Origin: Bolinopsis microptera
Lineage: Eukaryota; Ctenophora; Tentaculata; Lobata; Bolinopsidae
Length of the DNA: 64,000 nucleotides
Direction of reading: 5' to 3'
NCBI RefSeq assembly: GCF_026151205.1
Contig: NC_087072.1
Location: 19,992,103-20,056,102, forward strand
The translations under genes were made by a program, and so were the position numbers. Below, piece by piece: positions 44,601-54,870 of the stretch. Within the stretch, counting starts at the first letter, position 1; the number at the start of each line of letters is the position of its first letter. The notes below the pieces were generated by a model, which saw only the letters and a program-made list of their open reading frames with translations, made no database searches and was not told the DNA's origin.

Positions 44601-47600
44601 AGATATTGACTAGGCCATGTAGATATTGACTAGGCCATGTAGATATTGACCATATTATAGATATTGACTAAACCACTGTTACATTAATTGCTCTATATTA
44701 GTATCTAGCCCACATAATGATTATCAAACTGTATTTACATCAGTCATGACACCTTAATCGCTATTACACTGAAAGATTCACTATTTCATGGGATTGTTGA
44801 CATGGTTTGTCGAACTTTAAGATAAGCTAATTTTATTAATACCACATTGGTTCTCCAAGAGCATGGTACCACGTCTGTAAAGTTTTGATGTGACCCCAGA
44901 AAATCAGTTTGTCTATTAATTAGCGAACATTATACGACTCGTGCATGTAATAACAACACTAGAATCATGAGAAGCACTATTATAATTGTGCTGTCACCGT
45001 AAAGTGCAACTTTGGCACAGATATCTGTATACCTACAGTGCCAAAATTGCACTTTAGGGTGACAGCACTATTATACAAACTTTGTAGCTCAGATCTCAAG
45101 GTTAAAGGGCAGCCTTCGCCCTTCATTCACCAAATCATGGGAGAATGGTACAAGCTCTCATTCTAGAGCTTTGAAATTAACCATGGCCGTAATACAAAGA
45201 AAAAAGGAAATTGGCACCTGGACAGATAGCTTGATAAGGATTCACCTATATTCTTCCAGCATTACCTAGCAGACACCCTGCTTACCACAATGCCCTGTAC
45301 GCTACTTTATAATGAAGTAGAATAACCGAAATAAAATATGGTTAAGAGTCATGTACGTGTCATTAAACCGTACTATCAGTATTCTACGGTGCAGCTGACG
45401 CACTCTGTAGTGACATATCTCGACTGTCTCTTGAGTATGCTTTTAATGATATCTCTAGTAAATAGTGTGATAATAACTGCACTACTGTAGATATGATAAT
45501 AAGCTTCGGTAACATTTAACTGAAGCTTCTAACTTAAATTTGAGCTTTAAGAGTTTTGTGATCAAAATATCTTAAGTTATTTATGAGTATTTATGATTTA
45601 AATGGTTTATCATCTGAAAGTTCATTTTAATATTTAACGTTGATTTTCGCTAAATATCCCGTTAACCACGAACCTTCGCCTCTCAACGGTGACAAATTGG
45701 TTGTTTGAAGAACAATATCCCTATAACATTCGGTTATTAGGGCGCAATTCCTGCATTTTCCTCAGAATCCAGAATATAATCACACCATTTGGAGGATAAT
45801 ATTGACATAGATTATTCCCGAGGCCCTTCTTCTGTCATTTATTACAGTATTGACATATCGATATATTTTGTAAAGATATTGATCGCATTGCAGTGGCATT
45901 CTAAAAATAGCTCAGCGGCGCTATCACGCTCCGTGTTGCAACTGCTCAACTGCAATTTCATTTATTGTACCAACTCCTTGATTAAACGTTTTAAGATCAA
46001 TCAAATCAATCACATATTGCCTTTAATGTAGTGCTGATGATGTCGCAAGTGTTAATATTAAGAATTAAGTTGTAGTCAAAACCACGTGCTAAACTTTACC
46101 CAAAACACGTGCTTTGCCCTCAAGTACCTATTGCGTGTTGAATTATCGTGAACGTTAAATCATGTTTAATCACGTCACGCTTTTTGGATTATCTTAAATT
46201 AATCTAACACTATATTCAATGTGCATGTTAATATGTAACTTTACACCAACTCTAATCCTCATTACTTCAGCAACCTGCCCGCCAAGAATCCGGAAGAGGA
46301 ACAAGCTCAGAGGAAAGCGTACGAGGAAATGGTAGCTTGTGCTAAACGCAAAGGTGGGATCATCATGTCTGATATACTATTGTGCAGAGCTGATAGATCT
46401 GGTTAACTAGATAATCGGTTTGAGTGTAGGAAATGTGCCACCTAGATATATCTTAGTCCAATGATAACTGTGGGGGGGGGGCATCACTACTGGTGCAGAC
46501 TGATGCGCTATTAGCACTTTTAGCACTATTAGCACTACTGGTGCAGACTGCAGTGTGCTATTAGCGCTACCAGTGCAGACTGCAATGATGACTTACCAAA
46601 AGTCACACGCTGTCACTGTTTTACAATCACGAGCTTTATTAGAAAATCAGCACAACCACTACTTGTTCACTTTGCACTACTCCACCTGTCAAGAAAATTG
46701 AGAAGAAAGTCGAGAAACTGCTTCAAGTTTTATAATATAAGAGCCATCAACTACTTTAGTAGCTCACCTCCCTGCACCACCCCATCATTCCCTGCAACTC
46801 TCTTTTTTAATTTAATGTGCATTCCTTGACAGTGAACCCTCCTTGAACAACCACCAGTCTTGTCACTACTGTCTCTAAATACCTTTACTTTGATCAGCAA
46901 CTGTAAACTACCTTAATACCAGTGTATTTAGATACACAGTCATAATTACACTACTGCTAGTACAGAATGATGATTACAGAGAAACGGATTACACACATAT
47001 ACACCATGTGCCTACTCGTCTGTGCAAATCATCTTGACACACAACCCAGCAGCAGCAATAATATGTTGTAATCCCAAATATGTTGTAATCCCAAATATGT
47101 GTGTGTACTGTATTATTGTGATTATTGTGTTACACAGGTAAGCAGGTATGATAGTTATGATAAGGTCATCTTCAGGACCTGCAATCCCGTGCTTATAAAC
47201 TACGTGTTGGATTGTAGGAGCAACATTCCACTTCCTACACTGCAGGTTTAAGGGCGCGTCATAGTCTAACTAGATATTAATTATTAGGGGTATAACTGTC
47301 TTACTGTGACCTGTGTTCTCCATAAAGTAAAGCAAAGTAAAGTAAAATGTATGACATCACATCATCACACATGTCTACAAAATATCATCGCACTAGGCAC
47401 TAATGCACTATAGGCAAATAAGTAATAAATTAACTTACTTTACCTGGTAAGATACATGTATCTTGTTTGAGCTAGTGCCTGGAAATACACCCTGGAAATA
47501 CACTACACATTGTATTATCTGGGTTGATTGTTGTTTTTTAATCTAGGAAGTAGATTTATAGTATTTATAAGTATAACTTTCAGCTACCCACGTACGATTA

Positions 47601-50463
47601 TGTACCCCAAATTTAGTAGTTTATCCCTAGATGTCGTCCCCAAGTCACCCGGCCCAAACTTACATACATTTTAATAGTAGAATATTATGCCGACCAACTC
47701 AAAGTATCGAACCTGCATTATTGCTTGTTGTATATTTATATGTGGTTACTTACCTGCATGTTGAAGAGCCATAATGCATTAATGCTGTAATGCAACGAAC
47801 ACGAAAATCCCCTACAATTGTTGTAGACGTAGTACACATTCCCGTCTACAATCTAACATGATGTATGTATACAGTGATACAGCATTACAGCTACATATTA
47901 TCCTATACAATGAATAATTCAACAGTACCACATATATAATGAATAATCACTGAACTTACACACAATCTGTAATTTACTCCTGCGCATAATTTAGTCCTTA
48001 TCTGTGAGCACTGAGATAATCTGCATACAATTACCAATCTGTCTGCTGGGACTTCCGGTCTTACGCTAAATTTAACTTAGTTGTAAAAGTAAATGTTCCT
48101 GATGTTGTATCAGTATCTGATATTACAGTGTAATAATAACAGTGAAAATGTGCTGTTGGAATGTCATGAGATACAGCATTGGCAGTGAGGAGTGTTGTTA
48201 ATGAATCAAGAGGCTTACACGTTGGCAGCCTACAACATATTATATAATAATGAGTTGTGCAATCAATTTAACACTAATCGTTCCTAAACGGCTTTCTTGC
48301 TGGTAAATCACACTCTGTACCTTCAACCTTTACTTGGTGCTCATTTCCATGTTATTATCAGGTTGAATAGTTGAGGTCTTTTCGCAACTTCATCTTTCTT
48401 TAGTTAAAGTGCTTGGCTTTGATCCGCTGATAGGGAGGTCTACATAAACCTGAGTTTGGAACACGCGAAAAAGTTTACGGTCAACTTAAAATGACGCCGC
48501 TATTCGTCTTTGTGTACGGCGCGCACGTGCGTACGTGCGGTCGCGTGTGCACGATTACGATATATTAATTTGATTCTGAGGAACTAAGTTTTCGTTGTCA
48601 TATGCACGATAATTCGAGAGTGAGTATTTCACGTTAATTGTATGTTTATCCGAATAAATATGAACAAAAGACCACTGCTATGCTTGCAGGGGACCGTCAA
48701 TAGTTCGCCGAAATGATACTATCTTTTCTCACAGTTTGAAAACACATAACGGCGAGAACGATTGTGATCCCAAACTAAATTAACAGTTGATCTAATTTCA
48801 GAGGTTGCAGAACTAAAGAAGAAACAAAGAGCTGCAGAGGAACGTAAGAAATACGAAGAATCCGTCGCATCGTGCACTAATGTATGGCTGAAGGAGATCT
48901 TACCCGAGTGGCATCTTGTAAACCACACTAAACGTGTCCACAACCTCTGGTGGCGAGGCCTGCCTCCCAAAGTTAGGGGCACTATTTGGAAACTAGCCGT
49001 CGGGAACGAACTCCAACTCACTAAAAGTCTGTATTACATCATGGTCGACAGAGCACAGGACACATTAAAGTGTTGTAAAGATAGTACTCGTATCCAAGAT
49101 GAAACAATGGAAAACGTCAGAGATATCAGACTTGACGTGTTGCGAACATTTCCAAGTCTTTGTATATTTCAAGAGAATGGCCCATACCATGAACAGTTGC
49201 TCAATGTACTGGGCGCGTACGCGAGTTATCGACCTGACGTGGGGTATGTTCAGGGGATGTCATTCCTTACAGCGGTATTGCTGCTGAACATGGACCCTGC
49301 TGACGCTTTTATTTTACTTAGTAACCTCCTCCATCAGCCTTGTCAGCGAGCCTTCTTCCGTATGGATGCTGATATGGTAAGTTAATGTTGTGTTAAAGTT
49401 AATTTGGTTGACCTTCCCACCAGTATGTTGTGAACGAGCTATCAGTCAAATTGGATAGGTAGGAAATTGTAGATACTTTCCTGGCACTTATTCATGATTA
49501 TAACAATTTAACACACTCCTCACTTTCAGATGTTCGTTTATTTTGATGTGTTTAATCTGTTCTTCGAGGAAGCTCTGCCTCCCCTCTTCAATTTCTTCAC
49601 CCACCTCCAACTTACTCCCGACCTTTATCTTATCGGATGGTAGGTTTATTAAAAAACAAATTCTAACCCCAATTTATGGTTTCTCTTGGATGTGTGAGAA
49701 ATGGATATATCATAGATTTCATCCCATTAAATATTTGTTGTTTAATTTTGTTATTAGATATTTCCACTCGTGATTCCTCTACCAGGGTTTTCACACTGTT
49801 CAGTAAATCCTTGCCTCTTGATGTTGTTTCTCGTATATGGGATGTCTACTTCAGAGACGGCGATTCCTTCCTCTTCGCTGCTGCATTAGGTAATCAGACT
49901 AAGAGTTTAAATAGTTAATCATTTGGATCTGACCATGTGATCGTTAAACGTTTTGAGGTCACTCGATTTGATAACTGTTTATTTATGGTCTTTAAACTTG
50001 ATTGGGAACATATCATAAACTTACATCACCCGCAGGTATCTTACGGATGTACATGCCGCAACTACTCCATATGGAATTTGAAGTAATACTACAGTTCCTA
50101 CGCAAATTACCAGGTTAGTGCTCTGCCTCAAGAATTGACTCCAATTTTTGTGGTAACCTTGTAACCGAGTGTTTATGATTAATCATCTTGTCTGAAGACT
50201 GAAATATTGTGTTAATGGTATTAAGATGAGTTTTCTTTTTCGAAATTGTCGCTAAAAAGGGGTAACTTAGCGGAACCGTTCTGTAATGCTCTCACCCTTA
50301 CCCCGCTATAATTACAGAGGATATGAACGCAGACGTCCTGTTCGAGCACATCAAAGCTGTGGGACTGACACCTCGCAAGTTCCAACATACCATGGTTGAG
50401 CTTGTAGATATGAACAATGTGGAGAGGAGAAAGAAGAACGCGGCTATTCCCGCCACGAACTGA
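35633..50463 (+). CDS. TBC-domain Rab GTPase-activating protein, TBC1D12/TBC1D14 type (11 exons)
   Basis: Exons: 35633-35674, 35862-36090, 36645-36719, 37048-37174, 37736-37801, 46271-46353, 48802-49376, 49530-49639, 49786-49889, 50036-50113, 50318-50463. Every junction is GT/AG and in phase from ATG to TGA. The first 180 codons are Ser-rich and acidic, as in TBC1D12/14. A basic linker with [11 protein letters not shown] and a charged helix precede the TBC domain. The TBC domain carries the arginine finger (PPKVRGTIW), the [11 protein letters not shown] helix and the glutamine finger (YVQGMSFL), so GAP activity should be intact. TBC1D14 relatives act on Rab11-linked recycling and autophagy membranes. 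Intron 5 is 8.5 kb and holds a full LINE on the opposite strand. An AATAAA at about 50913 is a plausible polyadenylation signal. Confidence 0.9.
38515..41556 (-). CDS. LINE ORF2: APE endonuclease and reverse transcriptase (about 1000 aa)
   Basis: The frame opens where ORF1 stops (GATGTGACACC), and its first ATG is at 41514 ([12 protein letters not shown]), so it may be translated by reinitiation. Residues about 15-235 are the endonuclease: FNARSI, a Glu in [22 protein letters not shown] and TSDHFLV. The RT follows with [43 protein letters not shown] and catalytic YADDTQ near residue 708. The C-terminus ([21 protein letters not shown]) is a conserved LINE tail. All catalytic residues are present with no internal stop. 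Confidence 0.93.
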   Translation of the reverse strand: MTPGHHHSPPHALKMATFNARSICNKTVSVLELLREENVDICFLTETWLRVDDKAKIAEVKDHKYDIISAPRRGRGGGVAFIYDPKVVSLTRNSMKFSSFEVLETVFRAKSHLIRFCVLYRSTQVSSHKKYQETRKKLFLEQFSDYMDTLITKSGIPILAGDFNFHVEDPDYWAKQFMALCHSKGLKQHVSSPTHISGGTLDLVLTLESPADNLNITELEIVEDTGTTSDHFLVKFSAPEIDVSSKQPSKEQKTVREFRKIDIDAFKADIVLHMPSPSQLTSLDDAVDKYDSVISSVLNKHAPAKNIYCIPGRSDWWNENCNDARKKRRAAERLWKKHKGMADAQDYREIYREACVDTTLIISRERNRYYEKRLTDAKGDPKATYRIINNLLDKDLSQKSPSGPTHQAVAESLKNYFDDKVKKIYGSISEENLSSADSQSEDKPCVKELEMPNDTHSSLPCSATAFRLVTRSEVLSLITKTMNNKSCELDPLPTWLLKHCLDELLPHITLIVNLSLQEGYFPHALKSAIVRPVLKKASLDADDLKSYRPVSNLSFISKVIEKCAHSQFSEYLNKNNLFAANQSGYRKNMSCETAVLKVHNDILLQVDKKSHTVLLLLDLSAAFDTINHKRLLRRLEHSYGFSGIILQWVASYLSNRSFIVGVKGEYSSLCDLEIGVPQGSILGPIFFILYTKQLQDIASMHGLQIHLYADDTQIYFSFDPKNDMDIESMKSKLKECFEHIKSWMSENYLKLNDNKSEIIEISTNSKAPKQVEFNLDSIICSIKPTKSAKNLGFIFDNHLNLEAQINNVVRVCYVNQRNLGRIGSKLSKELKIQMVHASIHSILDNGNATYGALSERLLQKLQKVQNTAVRFIFGLHGKLRQEPITPYMIELHFLPVAMRIKFKIALLVFKCLNDCAPEYLRTMVKIRDTSKHHVRMDHDFFLLERPPLSRLRATAGAFSHTAPKIWNTLPYSLRSISRLDVFKKALKTHLFHQAYPVCANSIFGDSVVMDAGL
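41553..43007 (-). CDS. LINE ORF1: PHD finger and zinc-knuckle RNA-binding protein (484 aa)
   Basis: Residues about 40-90 form a PHD-type finger ([15 protein letters not shown] ... HNLC ... WWFCPNC). The middle is charged with an RRM-like stretch around 220-300 ([12 protein letters not shown]). The C-terminus has CCHC knuckles ([27 protein letters not shown]) and another CxxC cluster. ORF1 proteins of LINEs coat the element RNA; the PHD finger is a known addition in CR1-like elements. The start ATG at 43007 follows the leader repeats, and the stop touches the ORF2 frame. Confidence 0.88.
   Translation of the reverse strand: MTDCLKLKIDGRTPRGKLLITWSKTQDFDPGLGHIASSGTCKSCNAQPGDQLLECMKCKSKYHNLCLTIPLSSDVLAAMEKNPCTWWFCPNCITTGNLTDNKKISFETGNDADSEQVVSGGMDSDQFRSEMKDFKVDILKSVHDAIDAKLGPSGPRSSNSQKFLMSDLFTNKSQERQQEVFQASTMGSPPQMQQLAPRSRIQSKSSVLILSPPEDVTAESAESVCNNVCEKLSSVQTDFVKVNKSNNSIAIGFPDSEARQNATQLIDEDSSKGYTLREAKKMYPKLTIENVHRDDAFRRLTADDDDKLRDKCRSLLKPSILAKNDGVRKLVDAGHKLEVVYMSRFTENSKYFTFALKVSPAIRSCIMNDQGRALYFGNTCHPVSDRVHVVFCYHCQGIGHTSTNCPTKVDDPTCFRCSGNHLSKDCSNKSKSEAKCCARCKDSKNPSDKAQHKSHNAASMECPIIAREIQRLMMNTEYDSKNMM
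43303..43870. repeat. dispersed repeat copy II (inverted relative to 7640-8075)
   Basis: Shares with copy I the CAAGAATTGCGCCCGTTGTTT, GGCGGACGCTAGATTTCC and CCATTCGTAACCTTTCACTA blocks in reverse orientation. It sits just 5' of the LINE within TBC intron 5. Confidence 0.75.
44047..44660. repeat. 20-bp minisatellite, about 30 copies
   Basis: The unit TTGACTAGGCCATGTAGATA alternates with TTGACTAGGCCATATTAATA and ATATATA-containing variants in blocks. It lies in TBC intron 5 and is likely length-variable. Confidence 0.97.
44988..45068. mobile_element. 81-bp palindromic MITE
   Basis: GTGCTGTCACC and GGTGACAGCAC end an almost complete hairpin (TAAAGTGCAA paired with TTGCACTTTA). A 12-bp direct repeat AGCACTATTATA occurs at 44973-44984 and 45064-45075, partly overlapping the right end. 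Confidence 0.6.
45069..48801. other. TBC intron DNA with no other gene seen
   Basis: Only the small exon 46271-46353 is coding. A G run and CTATTAGCACT/GGTGCAGACTG repeats occur at 46462-46585. A CG-rich patch at 48490-48560 (GGCGCGCACGTGCGTACGTGCGG) lies 250 bases before the TBC-domain exon and might be an internal promoter; that is speculative. Confidence 0.4.
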
Positions 50464-53192
50464 ACTTTAGGTATGAGCCGCTACAAGGCGAGCTGTTCAA
50501 CATGAGAAGTTTGAGTCTAGGATGATTAGTTTGATATGAAGATAGAAGAAAATATGTTCTCTCCACGCTCAAATCCGTTGATTCTGTGTTTGTGGGCAGC
50601 CATTTTCTGGTAGTTTACAAGAATATTGCCAGCCATTGGGACCGGATTTGTTGATGACCGTTTCACCCTTTTGTAAATATTAAAATATAGATTATGCCGA
50701 CCCGCATTATAATACACAGTTTCAACTCTCAAGATCTTAAAACCGCTCATACTACACTGTAATATGGTTCGGTTATTATTAGATTTATCCACACTTCTTG
50801 CAACAACTGAGTGACTTGATCTTTCTTTATGTTTTACGTATCGGCCATCATTGTTCTGTGTTTAAAACCCATACCATTAAAAAAACCATATATTATCAAC
50901 TCTTGTTAAATAAATAAAGTATAAGATTGATTCAGAGAATTATGTTTTGTGAAATGACAGAAAACTTTTATGGGTACGGTTTGATATTTGCATGAAACGA
51001 TCCAATAAATGTTTGAATTTCTAATTAGAATCCAGATTTAGGGAGGGTTTCCATTTTATGTCAGCACCTTAGGTAGGAGCGAGGGAGGGTGGTTTCGACG
51101 CGAATGTTCTTTTCGCACGATAGCCATAGTAAAATAGGAGGGAAAGGGAGGGTGTGAAAATGGCCAAATATTGCTGACCTAAAATGTGAAACGTCTCTTA
51201 GTGTTTTGGTAACATTTTTCAAATTTGCATCAGCTATTCAATATTCATAAGTTATAATCATCAATTTGAAATCATTACATTGAAGCCACGTATTACGACT
51301 GTTATGAGAATAGTCGTTTCCAGAATATTTTAAAACTTTGATTGTGATTAATGTTAAATATATTTCGACAGACTTAGCTCAATACTTTAGGTTTTAATGA
51401 TATGGGCTTGACTTCTGCTAAAAACGTAAACAGCATTAGGTTTGACACGTGACAGCAATTTGACCAGCCAGCCTAAACAGCTGTAATATTTGAGTTGATG
51501 TAACGGGTCAAAGCTATTGTGCTTCGCCTACCCAGCAGTAGTCCAGTTCATTATAGTTGCAATGGTTTATGCATTATGCGTACATTATTAATTGTTCATG
51601 TGTTGTAGAATTCGTTCATTTTAAACTAAAAGTCAGATTTAACAGCCCTATAATCTCGATATGATTATGTAAATATGATTACACTGTTACTAATTTTATT
51701 TATTTTTGTATACAACCAAAGATATCTGTTTACTTTTGTTTTGAACAGATGAGAATTTGCTCCAATGTCCCACCACCAAATTCAGAAGCTCAGAATTAAA
51801 GCCTCAACACGACATCATGATCCATGATATTGACAAGTTATGAATACTTAATCCTACTTTCTGATTACAAGATTACGTAGCCTCGACGTGTGCTACTGCG
51901 GATTTAAACTGTTTGAAAAATACACTCAATACATATTATCCTCGAGAGGTGTCTAGTCGTTGTTTACTGATCACTGATGGAAGGTATAGTTTTAAAAGAT
52001 AATTTGTACACCATGAGCTCACAATGACGTCAATGACAATATTCAACTATACAATAATTTCAGCAATCTATAAGAGTATATGACAACGTTTACTCGGATT
52101 GATACATGCTTTCTTATACTCATACTAAATAATATATGCATCATATTCTCAGCGGATAGGTACTGGCTAGGAAAAGCAATTAGTCAGATCAACAGCTCGC
52201 CAAGACACCAAAGTCTTAGCGGGGGCAAAACAATCTCGAAGATTGCTTCACACATCGGCTAGGTATCAGTTGACATCATCGTTAGTTGGTACATCCAGTT
52301 AGAAGAATGTGTCTCAGAGAGCTACAGTTTCGTACATCGCATGGTTGTATCGGAGCTGCACGTTTTTTATACCGTGCTTTAAAACACTATTCCCATGGGA
52401 AAGTGAGGCCCACATTGTACATGGTTATGAAGGTGCTTCTACTTCTAGAACTAGAAGCAAAGTTTTATAGTTTCACAAGATTTCATTAAGAAGCATTTAT
52501 ACTAATATACTAATAGTTACACTTAATCTCTGCAACTGATAGTAAATGTAATGCATAATTTCGATCGCGTTGTACGAAATCTTATTCTAAATTTAACTCA
52601 AATCGTTCGATGAAAATATGTAAAAGATTCCGTGAAATAACTATAAGCGAAGCGCGGTTACAAGATCATGATATGTATGAGTAAGACTAAGCACTAAGCA
52701 CTAAGCAAGGTTATTGTTTGTTATTATAAACATTATAAACAAGTGCTTGATCAGACGGCTCAGTTAGCCAATCTCAACAGATTTGGGTTTTTATCCAAGT
52801 TCGTTATAATATTTCGTTATAAAGTTATGTATATAAAGTTTCGTTATAATATTCGGATTCCTAATATGGCAAAAAATTACAATTTATGTAAATTTAGATT
52901 GTGTAAATTTCTATTGTACGCAGTAGTAAGTATGCACGATATTATTCACATGATGAAAGCACACTAAACCGAATTTTTTAAATTCCAATACGGCGCCGTG
53001 ACACTGACATTTTGATTGTTTGCTCTGCCCTTGAGTTTGAATGGTGGTTTTTAATAATTAATTTTACGAACTTGCCAGAGCTTTGCCGCTTTATCCTTTC
53101 AATTATAATATTCTATTTCTACGAATTTAGTTGAACGTGAGGTTTTTAAGATGGGATGGTCACGTTATATCAACCGTATGCATATTGCACAT
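50464..53192. other. intergenic DNA between the TBC and DUSP genes
   Basis: Contains the TBC 3' untranslated region to about 50.9 kb. Beyond that there are only short frames without recognisable motifs. Nothing else could be supported. Confidence 0.4.
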
Positions 53193-53623
53193 GGTAATAC
53201 GACTCCTGTCCGACAGCGACTCCTGTGACCTGTCCGACATGAGCACTATTTTCTTGTGTTTGAAGTGATATCTCAAATTTGGCACATACAAATTCACCCA
53301 AACTTGCACAAATTATTTGTCTTAAACTATACTATCTTACTATCTAGAAAGTTTCAAGAAAATCGTATCGTTGGATCTCCAGATATATGCCTTGGTACCA
53401 CTGCAAACCACCGAATTGGAGATATTTTTTGTGTTTAAGGTGATATCTCAAATTTGGCACATAGAAACTCGCTCAAACTTACACAGATTATTCGTCATGT
53501 AACCACCATACTTTATGGAAAGTTTCAAGAAAATTGAATGGTAGGATCCGAAATAAACTATTGTCCGAATAACCTATTTTCTGAGTCGGACAGGAGTCGC
53601 TGTCGGACAGGAGTCGCCCAATC
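53193..53623. mobile_element. 431-bp MITE with 9-bp TSD and internal tandem repeat
   Basis: The ends share CGACTCCTGTCCGAC in inverted orientation, with the motif itself repeated in each arm. ATTGCACAT flanks at 53184-53192 and 53624-53632. Inside, a unit of about 145 bp (TGATATCTCAAATTTGGCAC ... GAAAGTTTCAAGAAAAT) is duplicated head to tail. A Mutator- or hAT-like MITE is the best guess. Confidence 0.65.
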
Positions 53624-54870
53624 ATTGCACATTGACATCCGTTAAAATGTACCGGCCGAATTATTGGTCAAATCGGGTGTAACCTTTGTATGTATACTGT
53701 TGGTTTGAAGGTTATTCAATGTCAAACTTAGTACACTTGACATGAACAAATCACTACATCTTATTGAATTTAATGGCAAAGTTTTTCTATTTAAATTGAT
53801 TTAAACATAGTAAAGCATAAAGAGGACACTAGATTCGACCGATTGTTTTACCGATCATTATAAATACCGGTGCACACAATGACATACGAGTAACCATAAG
53901 TTGCCACGAAAAGCTGCAGTCCGTTTTCAGTTTTACTTTTACACGGATCACATGAGACAATCACAACTTACATTTTAATAAAACTGATGTCTAATACATA
54001 ATAGGCTAAAAATACCACAGTTTTAACCTAGCATGCACATGCGATCCGACAGATTTGACTGCCAAACCGACCAATAAACCACTTTCAGTTTTAACACTTT
54101 CAACACTATTAATATTATATAACAAATATTTTGAGAATATGAGTTTGACGTAGAAATGTCGATACGTGATTTATCTATTTACCTTCATTAGAACATTGTC
54201 ATCACTGACTCTGAGTCTCTGTCTAACCAGGAACAAATCTTGAAAGAATCGTCAAATGAGACTCAATAACACTACACGACTGAATCACTCTTTCAGGCCG
54301 ATATTAGACATGATACATAGTCGTATTATATAACATATAAGAGAAATTATTCCTACAGTACAAAACTATGAATTAGAAAAACGAATGATCATGCAAAGCT
54401 GACGTTTAAAAATGGAAGTCAGGTTTTGTAAAAATGAAATTTCCATTGTGCCACGTGTATAGAACTATTAATGATAGTGATTAATCGTAAATTCTAACTG
54501 AACATCAGGAAATATTGTTAATGCTGAGTCAGTGAGTGGGTAGTACGGGGACAAGCACATCGTATGATACAAAACTATTTCTGTCACGTGACATTTATCT
54601 GTATTCTGATTGGCTCGCCACACCCAATCAGCTATATTGATATTAACGATTAAAGTGAACAATGTTGCATTGTAAATTGTAATTGTTATTATTAGATTGT
54701 AAGTTTTAAGTTTATTCGGAAAGTTTAAGCACACAGTTTTTGTCAAAATCTGTGCTCACATTTTAATTTACTCTCTACTTCTTGTTACCAGTCTTACTCG
54801 TGTTACTACACTAGCAATCGTTAGCAGAATCAATATACAGCTCAGATCAATCTTGTCAGAACTGAGAAAC
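53624..54870. other. spacer upstream of the phosphatase gene
   Basis: AT-rich, no coding region seen. The promoter of the phosphatase gene should lie toward the right end; no core motif stands out. Confidence 0.35.

Noticed and set aside
44047-44660. CRISPR-like regular repeats
   Set aside because: Units are contiguous 20-mers without unique spacers in an animal intron; this is a minisatellite.
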